From contig SLIC01000075.1 of assembly GCA_007135845.1 (NCBI GenBank), positions 1 through 17,480 of the forward strand: 17,480 nucleotides of DNA, read 5' to 3'. Source of the stretch: Candidatus Brevefilum sp. (GTDB lineage: Bacteria > Chloroflexota > Anaerolineae > Anaerolineales > Anaerolineaceae). Every line of letters begins with the position of its first letter. Position 1 is the first letter of the stretch. The notes under the pieces are model-generated. The model made no database searches. It worked only from the letters and a program-made list of their open reading frames with translations, and was not told where the DNA came from. Made by a program: the position numbers and the translations under genes. Positions 1 to 7,074 of the stretch are shown here, one piece after another.

Positions 1-924
1 CAGGCTTTAATGGATCAGTTCCCAACCTCAATCCGGCACGTGTTCAGGCATTTCCCTCTCCCTTCTCAAACAGATCGGTCGGTTGTGGCTGCCATGGCTG
101 CAGAAGCAGCAGGTGCACAGGCAATGTTCTGGGAAATGAAAGACCTTTTGTTCCAAACCCAGGCCCAATGGCGAGGTTTTTCAGACGACCAATTCATTGA
201 ATGGCTGACGGCCCAGGCCGGTGCCCTGGATCTGGATGTGGCGCAGTTTGAGAGCGATTTGTTTGATGAGGGTGCCCGTGCTGCCCTGGAAGAAGAGACC
301 CAGGCAGCGTTGGAGTTGGGTGTGCGTTACACACCCTTTGTAGCTGTTAATGATCGCATTTTCCGCGAGAATCGGCCTGACATCTTTGGCCTGGTTGGCA
401 TTTATGAATTTGATGGTATTCAAACCTGTCCACCCTGGGTGATTGATCCGCAACGCAGCTATACTGCCAGGTTGGATACCAGTGCTGGCGAAATTGAAAT
501 CTTATTGTATGCTGATGTTGCCCCGCTGGCCGTTAACTCATTTGTTTTCCTTTCGCAAAATAACTGGTTTGACGAGGTTTACTTTCATCGAGTTTTACCG
601 GGATTTGTCGCCCAGGCGGGTGATCCTTCCGGGCTTGGTATGGTTGGTCCCGGTTATAAATTCGCTAATGAAACCGATAATGACCTTTCCTTTGACCGAG
701 CTGGGATCCTCGGGATGGCTAATGCCGGGGTGGATACCAATGGCAGTCAGTTTTTCATCACCCTCGCACCGGTCACGAACCTTGATGGTGGGTATACCAT
801 TTTTGGTGAAGTCTCCGCAGAAAGTATGGATATTTTAAAGGCGATTGCCCTGCGAGATCCCCAAACTGCGATTGGTTTTGAGGATGCCACGGTAATTAAC
901 GAGATTGAAATCATCGAAGAATAG
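1..924 (+). CDS. DsbA-like thioredoxin-fold domain fused to cyclophilin peptidyl-prolyl isomerase (5' partial)
   Basis: The frame is open to the left edge, so the N-terminus is missing; the ATG at 10 is internal. Numbering from base 1, residues about 1-130 look like the C-terminal half of a DsbA/FrnE-type thioredoxin fold: a VRHVFRHFPLP-like strand, a helical insert, and a TPF loop carrying the presumed cis-proline at residue 112. The CXXC active site, if present, lies outside the window. Residues about 154-303 are a cyclophilin domain: FHRV with the catalytic-type Arg197, FVAQAGDP, GMANAG and GSQFFITLAP followed by LDGGYTIFGEV. Cyclophilins isomerise Xaa-Pro bonds. The pairing suggests an extracytoplasmic folding factor combining thiol chemistry with prolyl isomerisation, but the signal peptide or anchor cannot be seen. 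The prsW-like gene starts 21 bases downstream, so co-transcription is likely. The cyclophilin call is firm; the DsbA-like call is moderately firm. Confidence 0.88.
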   Translation, partial: QALMDQFPTSIRHVFRHFPLPSQTDRSVVAAMAAEAAGAQAMFWEMKDLLFQTQAQWRGFSDDQFIEWLTAQAGALDLDVAQFESDLFDEGARAALEEETQAALELGVRYTPFVAVNDRIFRENRPDIFGLVGIYEFDGIQTCPPWVIDPQRSYTARLDTSAGEIEILLYADVAPLAVNSFVFLSQNNWFDEVYFHRVLPGFVAQAGDPSGLGMVGPGYKFANETDNDLSFDRAGILGMANAGVDTNGSQFFITLAPVTNLDGGYTIFGEVSAESMDILKAIALRDPQTAIGFEDATVINEIEIIEE

Positions 925-945
925 ATCTGAAAGGGGATTCGCCTA

Positions 946-2217
946 ATGGCACAGTTAAAATCACCAGGTAAAGATTGGCGCGTTATCCTAACCTTGCTAA
1001 TCAGTGCACTGGGCATCATGTTTTTTGTTGTGCAAGCATTTGCTTTGGGGATCTTTTGGTTGACATCGATCATTGATGTAACCGTTCCCGCACAGCAGAG
1101 TATAAGCATCGGGTTGTTCATGTGGACTTCTATCCTGGGTGGATTGTTGCTCATGCCGCTCGTCTTGGTCAGTATTTCACGTTTGCGAGGAGCGCCTGTT
1201 CCCCACTGGTTGGATGCTCAAAAATCCAGCTTATATCAAAGATTGCCCTGGGTGGTCATTGCCTGGCCGATCATCGTTGGTCTGGGTTGGTTGGTTGCCA
1301 GTAATGAAAATCTCGCCATGTTTTTACTAGGGCCGATCAATGTACTGGTTGCGGGATTGCCGGTGTTATTGATCTTTTTCGTGGCACGGCGCAGTCTGGA
1401 TGGCGGCACACATATGAGACAGTGGCGGATTTTCGGTTTTAGCATCATCGTTTTACCCATAATCGTCATCCTGGTGGAATTACTCGCCATCGCGCTGATC
1501 GGTGGGGCAGGATGGGTTTGGATTAGTTTCCGCTTTATGGCTGATCCCCAACTCGAAAGAGAGATCACCTACCTGTTTAACCAGGTGATGATCTTTGGAG
1601 AGGACATCGAAGGCCTGATCCAGTTTATTGAGCCGTATGTATTGCAGCCGGGCGTCATTTATTGGGCCCTGGCATTATTTGGCGGAATTTTCCCCATCGT
1701 AGAAGAGGTTTTCAAACCCCTGGCGTTGTGGGGATTGGTGAGAAGTAAAATTTCGCCTCAAGAGGGGTTTGTGGGGGGAATGTTGTGTGGCGCTGGCTTT
1801 GCTTTAATGGAGAACATCTTTTACTTCACCAATGTTCTGCTGGCTGAGGATTGGCTGTTTATGGCAGTAGGCAGGGCGGGTACCGGCGTCCTGCACATCC
1901 TTGCATCTGGGTTGGTGGGCTGGGGATTGGCAAAAGCCTGGCGGGATGGAAAATGGCTTTCACTTTCCTTGTTGACCTTGGGTGCTTTTGTGCTCCATGG
2001 CATCTGGAACGCCGCAGCCCTGGTTTCAGGCGCGGCGCCGCTATTTTTATTGGGTACGGAGCCAACAATAGCACAGATGCTTCTTTACCACTCACCGCTG
2101 GTGTTTCTGTTACTGGTGTCAATTGTTTGCTTGTTACTGATCAACCGCCATCTGCGCTCACAAGCAGAAACGGATGAAGCTTTGGAAGATAATTACAGCA
2201 TTGCAAGAGAGTTTTGA
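946..2217 (+). CDS. PrsW-family intramembrane metalloprotease
   Basis: A 423-residue polytopic membrane protein. The C-terminal half carries the PrsW/CPBP-like signature: EExxK at residues 253-257 (EEVFK), FxxxEN with Glu289-Asn290, His317 in a VLHILASG segment and His351 in an LHGIW segment. These are the expected glutamate and histidine residues of this proposed membrane metalloprotease fold. The N-terminal half (about 1-240) is several hydrophobic segments without a motif I recognise. In Bacillus, PrsW cleaves an anti-sigma factor; the substrate here is unknown and no sigma/anti-sigma pair is in the window. The ATG has a purine-rich AAAGGGG site at 930-936. It follows the cyclophilin fusion by 21 bases. 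The last 20 or so residues are a charged cytoplasmic tail. The family call is confident; proteolytic activity is inferred. Confidence 0.85.
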   Translation: MAQLKSPGKDWRVILTLLISALGIMFFVVQAFALGIFWLTSIIDVTVPAQQSISIGLFMWTSILGGLLLMPLVLVSISRLRGAPVPHWLDAQKSSLYQRLPWVVIAWPIIVGLGWLVASNENLAMFLLGPINVLVAGLPVLLIFFVARRSLDGGTHMRQWRIFGFSIIVLPIIVILVELLAIALIGGAGWVWISFRFMADPQLEREITYLFNQVMIFGEDIEGLIQFIEPYVLQPGVIYWALALFGGIFPIVEEVFKPLALWGLVRSKISPQEGFVGGMLCGAGFALMENIFYFTNVLLAEDWLFMAVGRAGTGVLHILASGLVGWGLAKAWRDGKWLSLSLLTLGAFVLHGIWNAAALVSGAAPLFLLGTEPTIAQMLLYHSPLVFLLLVSIVCLLLINRHLRSQAETDEALEDNYSIAREF

Positions 2218-2277
2218 TCCAAGAAGAACGAAAATGGCAGATAAGGGTTATTAACCAAGTGGAGGACTCACAAAATT

Positions 2278-2955
2278 ATGTCTGAAAGACCCTTATTCAA
2301 ACCGGTTATATTTTTACTTAAAAAGTTATCCAAATTTCAAGTTATTGGTGCTGAAAAAATTCCCCCACAGGGTGGTTTGATGATGACGGCCAATCACCTG
2401 AGCCGTTTGGATGTTCCCTTTTTAATGGCAATCACAGAGCGTACAGACCTGGTTGCTATTGTCGCTAAAAAGTATCAGAAGAAAGCTTTCTTTAAATGGA
2501 TCCTCGAAAAGATTGGTGAGATTGTTTGGGTGGACCGACAGAACATAGATTTTCAAGCCATTCGCCAGGTTTTAGATTATTTAAGAAGTGGGAAAGTGGT
2601 CGGCATTGCGCCAGAAGGTACCCGCAGCCGCGGTTCGGTGGGGTTGTTGGAGGGCAAGGAAGGCTCGGCAGTGATGGCATCTAGAGCTTCAGTGCCCATA
2701 TTGCCAGTGGGGATATTTGGCACAGAAAAGATCAATGACTGTTGGAAAAAACTACGCCGACCGTCCATCACTGTGCGGATTGGTGCACCCTATTACCTGC
2801 CAGAATTTGATCAAAGCGATCGGCAAAACTGGTTATCCCAGTCGACTGATGAAATTATGTGTCGAATTGCTGTGCTGCTGCCTCCCGAATACCGTGGGTT
2901 TTATACAGATCACCCCCGGTTGCAGCAACTGTTGGCTGAGGGTGGAGATTTATAG
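2278..2955 (+). CDS. 1-acyl-sn-glycerol-3-phosphate acyltransferase family protein (PlsC-like)
   Basis: A 225-residue protein with the glycerolipid acyltransferase motifs in order: the catalytic NHLSRLD block giving H(X4)D at His40 and Asp45, the substrate-binding PEGTR block at 112-116, and a VPILPVGIFGT segment further on. Length matches a short single-domain PlsC enzyme, which transfers an acyl chain to lysophosphatidate to give phosphatidate at the inner face of the membrane. The ATG is preceded by GGAGGA at 2261-2266. It stands 60 bases after the PrsW gene, and the next lipid gene (a glycosyl-diacylglycerol synthase homologue) is only 325 bases further on, which supports a membrane lipid role. 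The exact acyl acceptor cannot be read from sequence; some family members acylate other lipids. Confidence 0.9.
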   Translation: MSERPLFKPVIFLLKKLSKFQVIGAEKIPPQGGLMMTANHLSRLDVPFLMAITERTDLVAIVAKKYQKKAFFKWILEKIGEIVWVDRQNIDFQAIRQVLDYLRSGKVVGIAPEGTRSRGSVGLLEGKEGSAVMASRASVPILPVGIFGTEKINDCWKKLRRPSITVRIGAPYYLPEFDQSDRQNWLSQSTDEIMCRIAVLLPPEYRGFYTDHPRLQQLLAEGGDL

Positions 2956-3072
2956 GCTCAAACAGCCCTTTGCATTTGGCTCTTTGACTCAGGTGATTCC
3001 TAACGGGTAATGTTGATGAGGATTTTGCCATCGTAAGGTGTAAAATCCGAAAAATAGGGGCAATCGACTGAA

Positions 3073-3081
3073 TGGTATAAT
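3073..3081 (+). promoter_or_regulatory. Extended -10 promoter element for the DUF951 gene
   Basis: The bases TGGTATAAT form a perfect extended -10 (TGn plus TATAAT at 3076-3081). No good -35 hexamer is seen at the usual distance, which is usual for extended -10 promoters. Only six bases separate the hexamer from the ATG at 3088, so transcription would begin at or beside the start codon. Confidence 0.55.
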
Positions 3082-3087
3082 CCAAAC

Positions 3088-3300
3088 ATGCTGTCTGATC
3101 TTGGTCTTGGAGATGTTCTTCGATTACGAAAACCACACCCCTGCGGTGGCTACGAATGGCAGGTGGTCCGCTTAGGTGCGGATATTGGCATTGTTTGCCT
3201 TACCTGTGATCGCCGGGTGATGTTAGATCGGCGGTCATTGAAGAATCGGGTGAAAGCGGTTGTTAGCAGGGCAGAAGCGGATGACAATAACCATGAATAA
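3088..3300 (+). CDS. DUF951 family small protein
   Basis: A 70-residue protein with the DUF951 pattern: [14 protein letters not shown] near the N-terminus, a Trp-bearing strand ([13 protein letters not shown]), a CLTC pair, and a basic stretch [13 protein letters not shown]. His17, Cys19, Cys37 and Cys40 could bind a metal such as zinc; that is inference from residue spacing. The family is widespread in Firmicutes and Chloroflexota and has no settled function; the basic tail and small fold would suit nucleic-acid binding. The start fits the family, whose GD(I/V) motif lies within the first ten or so residues, and no Shine-Dalgarno site precedes it. Its 3' end overlaps the glycosyltransferase start by 20 bases, so the two are probably translated together. 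Confidence 0.85.
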   Translation: MLSDLGLGDVLRLRKPHPCGGYEWQVVRLGADIGIVCLTCDRRVMLDRRSLKNRVKAVVSRAEADDNNHE

Positions 3301-4417
3301 AAAACCGCATGTCCTCTTTCTATTTTCTGATACTGGCGGTGGTCATCGTAGTGCGGCCAAAGCGATCATTGAAGCTTTGGAAATTTATTATCCTGACCAG
3401 GTTTCAACAGAAATGCTGGATTTCTTTGATAAATACGGTCCCCCACCTTTTGATATGGCTGCCGCCACATATTCACATATGGCACAGGTACCGAACCTGT
3501 GGGCGTGGGGTTATAAACTCAGCAACGGAAAGTACCGATCAAAATTGGTTTATGATGTGCTGTGGCCGTATATCCGCCATGCTGCCAAGGACCTCGTTAA
3601 AGAGCATCCCTGTGATATGTTTGTATCGGTGCACCCGATCATCAACACCCCTGTTTTGCGGATATTAGGGCCTGACCATCCACCATACATGATCGTGGTC
3701 ACGGACATGGTTTCAACCCACGTGTTTTGGTACAACAATCACGCAACCATGACCCTGGTCCCAACACTAGAAGCCCTGCAACGCGGCTTGGAGAATGATA
3801 TGGACGCCGACCGTATGGAAGTGGTTGGACAGCCGATATCGGATAAGTATCGTCACCCTACGGCGCCAAAAGCCCAATTAAGGATGCAGTTGGGATGGCC
3901 TGACAGCATTCCTATCGTGTTGATGGTAGGCGGCGGCGAGGGGATGGGTCCTATTGAAGCAGTGGTGCGGGCTGTAGATCGGGCTCAGATGGATCTGATG
4001 ATGGTGATCATTACCGGTCGTAATGAAACATTACAGCGCAACCTGCAGAAAAAACCGTTGACAACGAGAAACCTAATTTTTGGTTTTGTTGAAAATATGC
4101 CCGACTTGATGAATGCGGCAGATATTATTGTCACCAAAGCAGGACCGGGGACGATCAGTGAAGCATTTACTGCCGGGCTGCCCATTATTCTGTACACGCG
4201 CATGCCTGGTCAAGAAGAGGGCAATGTGGATTATGTTGTTGATAAAGGGGCTGGGGTGTGGGCGCCATCTCCGGAAAGTGTTGTCACCGCATTGCGCCAG
4301 TGGGTTGAAAACCCGGATTTGCGGCAACAGGTTGCTGGTATTTCAAAAAGCTTAGCCCAGCCTGATGCTGCCAGGAAAATTGCGCACAGGATAATTAATG
4401 CGGTAAAAAAGGCCTAA
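3281..4417 (+). CDS. MGDG synthase-like glycosyltransferase (GT28, diacylglycerol glycosyltransferase)
   Basis: A 378-residue protein with both halves of the MGDG synthase/GT28 fold. The N-terminal domain opens with [13 protein letters not shown] (residues about 13-26, His22), the acceptor-side motif of MGDG synthases and of UgtP. The C-terminal donor domain has VGGGEGMGP (GGGEGMGP at 217-224) and the nucleotide-sugar site [11 protein letters not shown] (285-295, Glu294) followed by PGQEEGN. It would transfer a hexose from a UDP-sugar to diacylglycerol at the cytoplasmic membrane face; whether the sugar is galactose or glucose is not decidable. The start at 3281 was chosen because AGCAGGG at 3266-3272 is well spaced; an ATG at 3293 and a TTG at 3260 are possible. 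It overlaps the DUF951 gene and is followed 26 bases later by tsaE. Confidence 0.88.
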   Translation: MTITMNKKPHVLFLFSDTGGGHRSAAKAIIEALEIYYPDQVSTEMLDFFDKYGPPPFDMAAATYSHMAQVPNLWAWGYKLSNGKYRSKLVYDVLWPYIRHAAKDLVKEHPCDMFVSVHPIINTPVLRILGPDHPPYMIVVTDMVSTHVFWYNNHATMTLVPTLEALQRGLENDMDADRMEVVGQPISDKYRHPTAPKAQLRMQLGWPDSIPIVLMVGGGEGMGPIEAVVRAVDRAQMDLMMVIITGRNETLQRNLQKKPLTTRNLIFGFVENMPDLMNAADIIVTKAGPGTISEAFTAGLPIILYTRMPGQEEGNVDYVVDKGAGVWAPSPESVVTALRQWVENPDLRQQVAGISKSLAQPDAARKIAHRIINAVKKA

Positions 4418-4420
4418 ATC

Positions 4421-4437
4421 TGTTATGATAATTATCA
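4421..4437 (+). promoter_or_regulatory. Putative extended -10 overlapping a 12-base palindrome, upstream of tsaE
   Basis: TGTTATGAT at 4421-4429 resembles an extended -10. It overlaps TGATAATTATCA at 4426-4437, a perfect 12-base palindrome that could be a repressor operator. A start about seven bases past the hexamer would leave a leader of only about seven bases before the tsaE ATG at 4444, which has no visible ribosome binding site. Palindromes of this length arise by chance a few times in a window this size, so confidence is low. Confidence 0.35.
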
Positions 4438-4443
4438 GACATT

Positions 4444-4941
4444 ATGCCAATATTAGATGATCGTAATTTTGAGTTCTTCAGCCGCAGCCCCGATCAAACC
4501 CGCCGGCTGGGCATCCACCTGGGCGGTCACCTTAAGCAAGGTGACGTCATTTGCCTGGAGGGTGATTTAGGCTCGGGAAAGACCACACTTGTGCAGGGGA
4601 TCGGCCAGGGATGGGGGACCCTGGACCAGGTAACCAGCCCAAGCTACGCCATTGTAAATGAATACCGCCGTCCTAATGATGAGCTGCTGTTTCACATTGA
4701 TGCTTACCGTCTGAAAGATGCACTCGAAGCTGAATACTTAGATCTTGACCGCATGATACTGCAAGGTCCACTGGTGATTGAATGGGCTGAGCGGATCAAG
4801 GAGGTTTTACCGGTAAAAAACCTGTGGATTCGGCTTTCATTTTCAGCGGATGAGCACCGAACCATGCTGCTAGCCCCACAGGGAGAGCGGTATGAGCAGA
4901 TAGTTGAGCGTTTGCGACGGAAGATATATGGAGTTTTCTAG
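4444..4941 (+). CDS. tsaE: tRNA threonylcarbamoyladenosine biosynthesis ATPase TsaE
   Basis: A 165-residue P-loop protein. The Walker A motif GDLGSGKT is at residues 40-47, followed by the TsaE-specific TSPSYAIVNEY block, HIDAYRL with the Asp expected at the Mg/ATP site, and the VIEWAERI block. TsaE binds the TsaB-TsaD heterodimer and uses ATP to drive turnover of the complex that adds the threonylcarbamoyl group to A37 of ANN-reading tRNAs. Length is normal. The gene ends in TAG at 4939-4941, where the last base is also the first base of the tsaB GTG, so the two are translationally coupled. The upstream side lacks a ribosome binding site and has a promoter-like palindrome close to the ATG. 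Confidence 0.95.
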   Translation: MPILDDRNFEFFSRSPDQTRRLGIHLGGHLKQGDVICLEGDLGSGKTTLVQGIGQGWGTLDQVTSPSYAIVNEYRRPNDELLFHIDAYRLKDALEAEYLDLDRMILQGPLVIEWAERIKEVLPVKNLWIRLSFSADEHRTMLLAPQGERYEQIVERLRRKIYGVF

Positions 4942-5609
4942 TGTTATTAGCCCTTGATACTTCGACATCGTGGATCAGCCTGGCTTTGTACGATGGCACC
5001 TATGTGCGTTATGAGACAACCTGGGAGAGTCAACACCATCACACTGTGGAACTGGCACCGGCTATTGAACGGTTATTCCAGAAAACTGGCATCACCCATG
5101 AGGACTTGACTAGTTTGGCAGTGGCAACTGGTCCGGGCTCGTTCACAAGTTTGCGGATTGGTTTGGCTCTTGTAAAAGGGATGGCATTAGCGCTGTCCAT
5201 CCCAGTGGTGGGGGTGCCTTCGCTGGATGTGATAGCCGCAGCGCAACCCCTGGATGAGCGGCCGATGCTGGCTGTATTACATGCGGGGCGGCGTCGGCTG
5301 GCATATGTTACCTACAAGGTTCAGGGTGATGCCTGGGTGGCTCAGGATGAACCCGCCGTGGTTGACGCCAGGGAACTAGTCAGGACCATTGTATCGCCTA
5401 CTTTGATCTGTGGAGAGCTGTCACAGGAGGGTCGCAGTATCCTTGGGCGTCGATGGAAAAATGCTGAAATTGTCCCACCGGAACGCTGTTTGCGGCGGGC
5501 TGGCTTCCTGGCAGCCCTGGGCTGGGTACGAATCATTGTTGGTGATTTTGATGACCCGGCAACCTTATCACCCATTTACCTGAGCACTGCCAACAATATT
5601 CCTGGTTAA
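4941..5609 (+). CDS. tsaB: tRNA threonylcarbamoyladenosine biosynthesis protein TsaB
   Basis: A 222-residue ASKHA-fold protein. It opens with LLALDTST, has the HHHTVELAPAIERLF helix, the GPGSFTSLRIGLALVKGMA block, and VVGVPSLDVIAA, all typical of TsaB, the inactive partner that holds TsaD in the t6A-forming complex. The start is GTG at 4941, supported by GGAG at 4930-4933 and by the one-base overlap with the tsaE stop codon. rimI follows 20 bases later, the common bacterial tsaE-tsaB-rimI order. The usual fourth member, tsaD, is absent here, while the Sua5-type enzyme of the same pathway sits about 8 kb downstream. Confidence 0.94.
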   Translation: MLLALDTSTSWISLALYDGTYVRYETTWESQHHHTVELAPAIERLFQKTGITHEDLTSLAVATGPGSFTSLRIGLALVKGMALALSIPVVGVPSLDVIAAAQPLDERPMLAVLHAGRRRLAYVTYKVQGDAWVAQDEPAVVDARELVRTIVSPTLICGELSQEGRSILGRRWKNAEIVPPERCLRRAGFLAALGWVRIIVGDFDDPATLSPIYLSTANNIPG

Positions 5610-5629
5610 GACAAAGGTGGAGTCTTAAG

Positions 5630-6127
5630 GTGCAGACAATTTTGCGCCCGATGTCCTTAGCAGATTTAGATCAGGTAGAAGAGATTGACAGGCTTTCCTT
5701 TCAATTGCCATGGCCAAAGGATGCCTTTTTGTATGAAATTAAGCAGAATCCGAATTCACTATGCTGGGTGGCAGAACAGAGGATGTCGGATCAATCGCCC
5801 ATTATCGTGGGGACCATCGTGGTCTGGTTGATCCTTGAAGAAGCACATATCGGGACATTGGCAGTCAGACCAGGATATCGCCAGGAAGGCATTGCCCAGC
5901 GTCTTCTGGCAAAAGTGTTGTTGGAGGCAGCCCGGTCTGGCGCAGCATATGCGCTGTTGGAAGTCCGGATGAGCAATCAGGCAGCCCAGAACCTTTACAA
6001 AAAATTTGGTTTTGAGGTGGTTGGATTGCGTAAAGGATATTACCAGGACACCCAAGAAGATGCGGTCTTGATGACTTTGGCAGAAATCAATCCCGAAAAG
6101 CTTGCCGATCTGGCTAATCCCGGATAG
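5630..6127 (+). CDS. rimI: Ribosomal protein S18 alanine N-acetyltransferase RimI
   Basis: A 165-residue GNAT-fold acetyltransferase. The acetyl-CoA loop reads RQEGIA at residues 84-89, preceded by the IGTLAVRPGY strand; the RMSNQAAQNLYKKFGFEVVG stretch is the hallmark RimI C-terminal block, with the Asn and Tyr of the active-site region, and KGYY follows. RimI acetylates the N-terminal alanine of ribosomal protein S18. Its place directly after tsaB is the classical one. The GTG start at 5630 has GGTGGAG at 5616-5622 at good spacing. The last 15 or so residues run past the usual family end. Substrates other than S18 are possible because GNAT specificity is loose. Confidence 0.9.
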   Translation: MQTILRPMSLADLDQVEEIDRLSFQLPWPKDAFLYEIKQNPNSLCWVAEQRMSDQSPIIVGTIVVWLILEEAHIGTLAVRPGYRQEGIAQRLLAKVLLEAARSGAAYALLEVRMSNQAAQNLYKKFGFEVVGLRKGYYQDTQEDAVLMTLAEINPEKLADLANPG

Positions 6128-6166
6128 TATTGTCAGGTGTTTTATTTATCATGTGGAGGTTTTATG

Positions 6167-6826
6167 ATGACGCCCGAAGAGGTTTTACAAGAGATCGCTG
6201 AACAGACAAGGGTCTGTACCCGATGTAAATTGCACCATTCTCGCAAGAATGCTGTGCCAGGGGTTGGTAACCCTCACAGCAATATTTTATTTATTGGTGA
6301 AGGACCAGGTTTTCACGAGAATGAGCAAGGCTTACCCTTTGTCGGTGCAGCAGGTTCATTTTTAGATGAGCTTCTGGGCGTGGCCGGGTTGACTCGGGAG
6401 GGTGTTTTCATCACCAATGTGGTCAAATGCCGCCCGCCTGGAAATCGGGATCCTCAAACCGAGGAATTGGATGCATGTAAAACCTATCTTGAACGGCAAA
6501 TCGCAATCATCAATCCTGATGTGATTATCACCCTTGGTCGTGTATCAATGGGACAATTCATCAATAATGGAAAAATCAGCCTGATCCATGGACGTAAGTT
6601 CTGGTCGCATGGAAGAATGGTGATCCCTATGTATCATCCAGCCGCTGCATTGCATCAGCCTTCCTTGCGGGGTGTGGTTAAAGAAGATTTTGCTAAACTG
6701 CCTGGTTTGCTCACAGAAGCGCAAGGTGCGCGTGGTATAACTGCTGGACTGGATGAAACCAACCAGGGCCTCCAGGAGGATCGCTCGATTGATGAAAGTG
6801 ATGCGGAGCAACTGAGCCTGTTTTAG
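6167..6826 (+). CDS. Family 4 uracil-DNA glycosylase (iron-sulfur type)
   Basis: A 219-residue protein with the four cysteines of the [4Fe-4S] site (Cys17, Cys20, Cys88 and Cys104; C-x2-C and C-x15-C), motif A GEGPGFHENEQGLPFVGAAG, and motif B YHPAAALHQP with His157. Family 4 enzymes remove uracil from DNA to start base excision repair. An ATG pair at 6164/6167 follows a strong TGGAGGT at 6154-6160; the second gives the better spacing and was chosen. An upstream ATG at 6137 would add a poorly fitting leader. The gene follows rimI by 39 bases and is probably the last of the cluster. The C-terminal 35 or so residues are acidic and Gln-rich, beyond the catalytic core. Confidence 0.92.
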   Translation: MTPEEVLQEIAEQTRVCTRCKLHHSRKNAVPGVGNPHSNILFIGEGPGFHENEQGLPFVGAAGSFLDELLGVAGLTREGVFITNVVKCRPPGNRDPQTEELDACKTYLERQIAIINPDVIITLGRVSMGQFINNGKISLIHGRKFWSHGRMVIPMYHPAAALHQPSLRGVVKEDFAKLPGLLTEAQGARGITAGLDETNQGLQEDRSIDESDAEQLSLF

Positions 6827-6858
6827 TGCTAATTGGATGTTCGGAATGGCCAAAAATG

Positions 6859-6894
6859 AGGTGATAAGGTAATAGGTGATTTGGTATTAGGTAG
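6859..6894 (+). repeat. Degenerate AGGTRAT short tandem repeat
   Basis: About five imperfect units of 6-9 bases share an AGGTRAT core. Similar but more decayed stretches lie at about 13127-13170 and 14603-14648, always between genes. Confidence 0.45.
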
Positions 6895-7004
6895 AACTCA
6901 GATAGCAGAGCTTAGTTGGTGGATATTCGCTGAATGGTGAAAGATGAAAGCATATCATTGGAATTGTTTAAACACACTCTCATAACGCAAAGTTCTGAGA
7001 TCTG

Positions 7005-7034
7005 CTGACGATGATCAAATTGTTCGTGTATGAT
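7005..7034 (+). promoter_or_regulatory. Candidate sigma70-type promoter for the nucleotide-sugar dehydrogenase
   Basis: CTGACG (7005-7010) and TATGAT (7029-7034) are separated by 18 bases, giving four of six and five of six matches to consensus. A TGATAAAAT string at 7031-7039 is an alternative extended -10. Either would give a leader of roughly 30 bases containing the AAGGA site at 7063-7067. Confidence 0.4.
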
Positions 7035-7074
7035 AAAATTATTTCTTAGTTAAATAAATATGAAGGATAGATCA

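Larger units (their letters stand above)
6827..7074. other. Intergenic region with degenerate AGGTRAT repeats and a promoter
   Basis: This 248-base gap holds no convincing gene. At 6859-6894 the sequence is a run of near-heptamers built on AGGTRAT (AGGTGATA, AGGTAAT, AGGTGATTT, GGTATT, AGGTAG). The rest is AT-rich, and its right end holds the promoter candidate for the dehydrogenase gene. Confidence 0.5.

Noticed and set aside
3260..3280. TTG start for the glycosyltransferase at 3260
   Set aside because: It would extend the overlap with the DUF951 gene and leaves the ribosome binding site at 3266-3272 inside the gene; 3281 fits better.
4941..6127. tsaB-rimI fusion gene
   Set aside because: A stop codon ends tsaB at 5609 and rimI has its own GTG and ribosome binding site at 5616-5632.
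7060..7074. ATG at 7060 as the start of the dehydrogenase
   Set aside because: The purine-rich AAGGA at 7063-7067 lies after it and is correctly spaced for the ATG at 7075.
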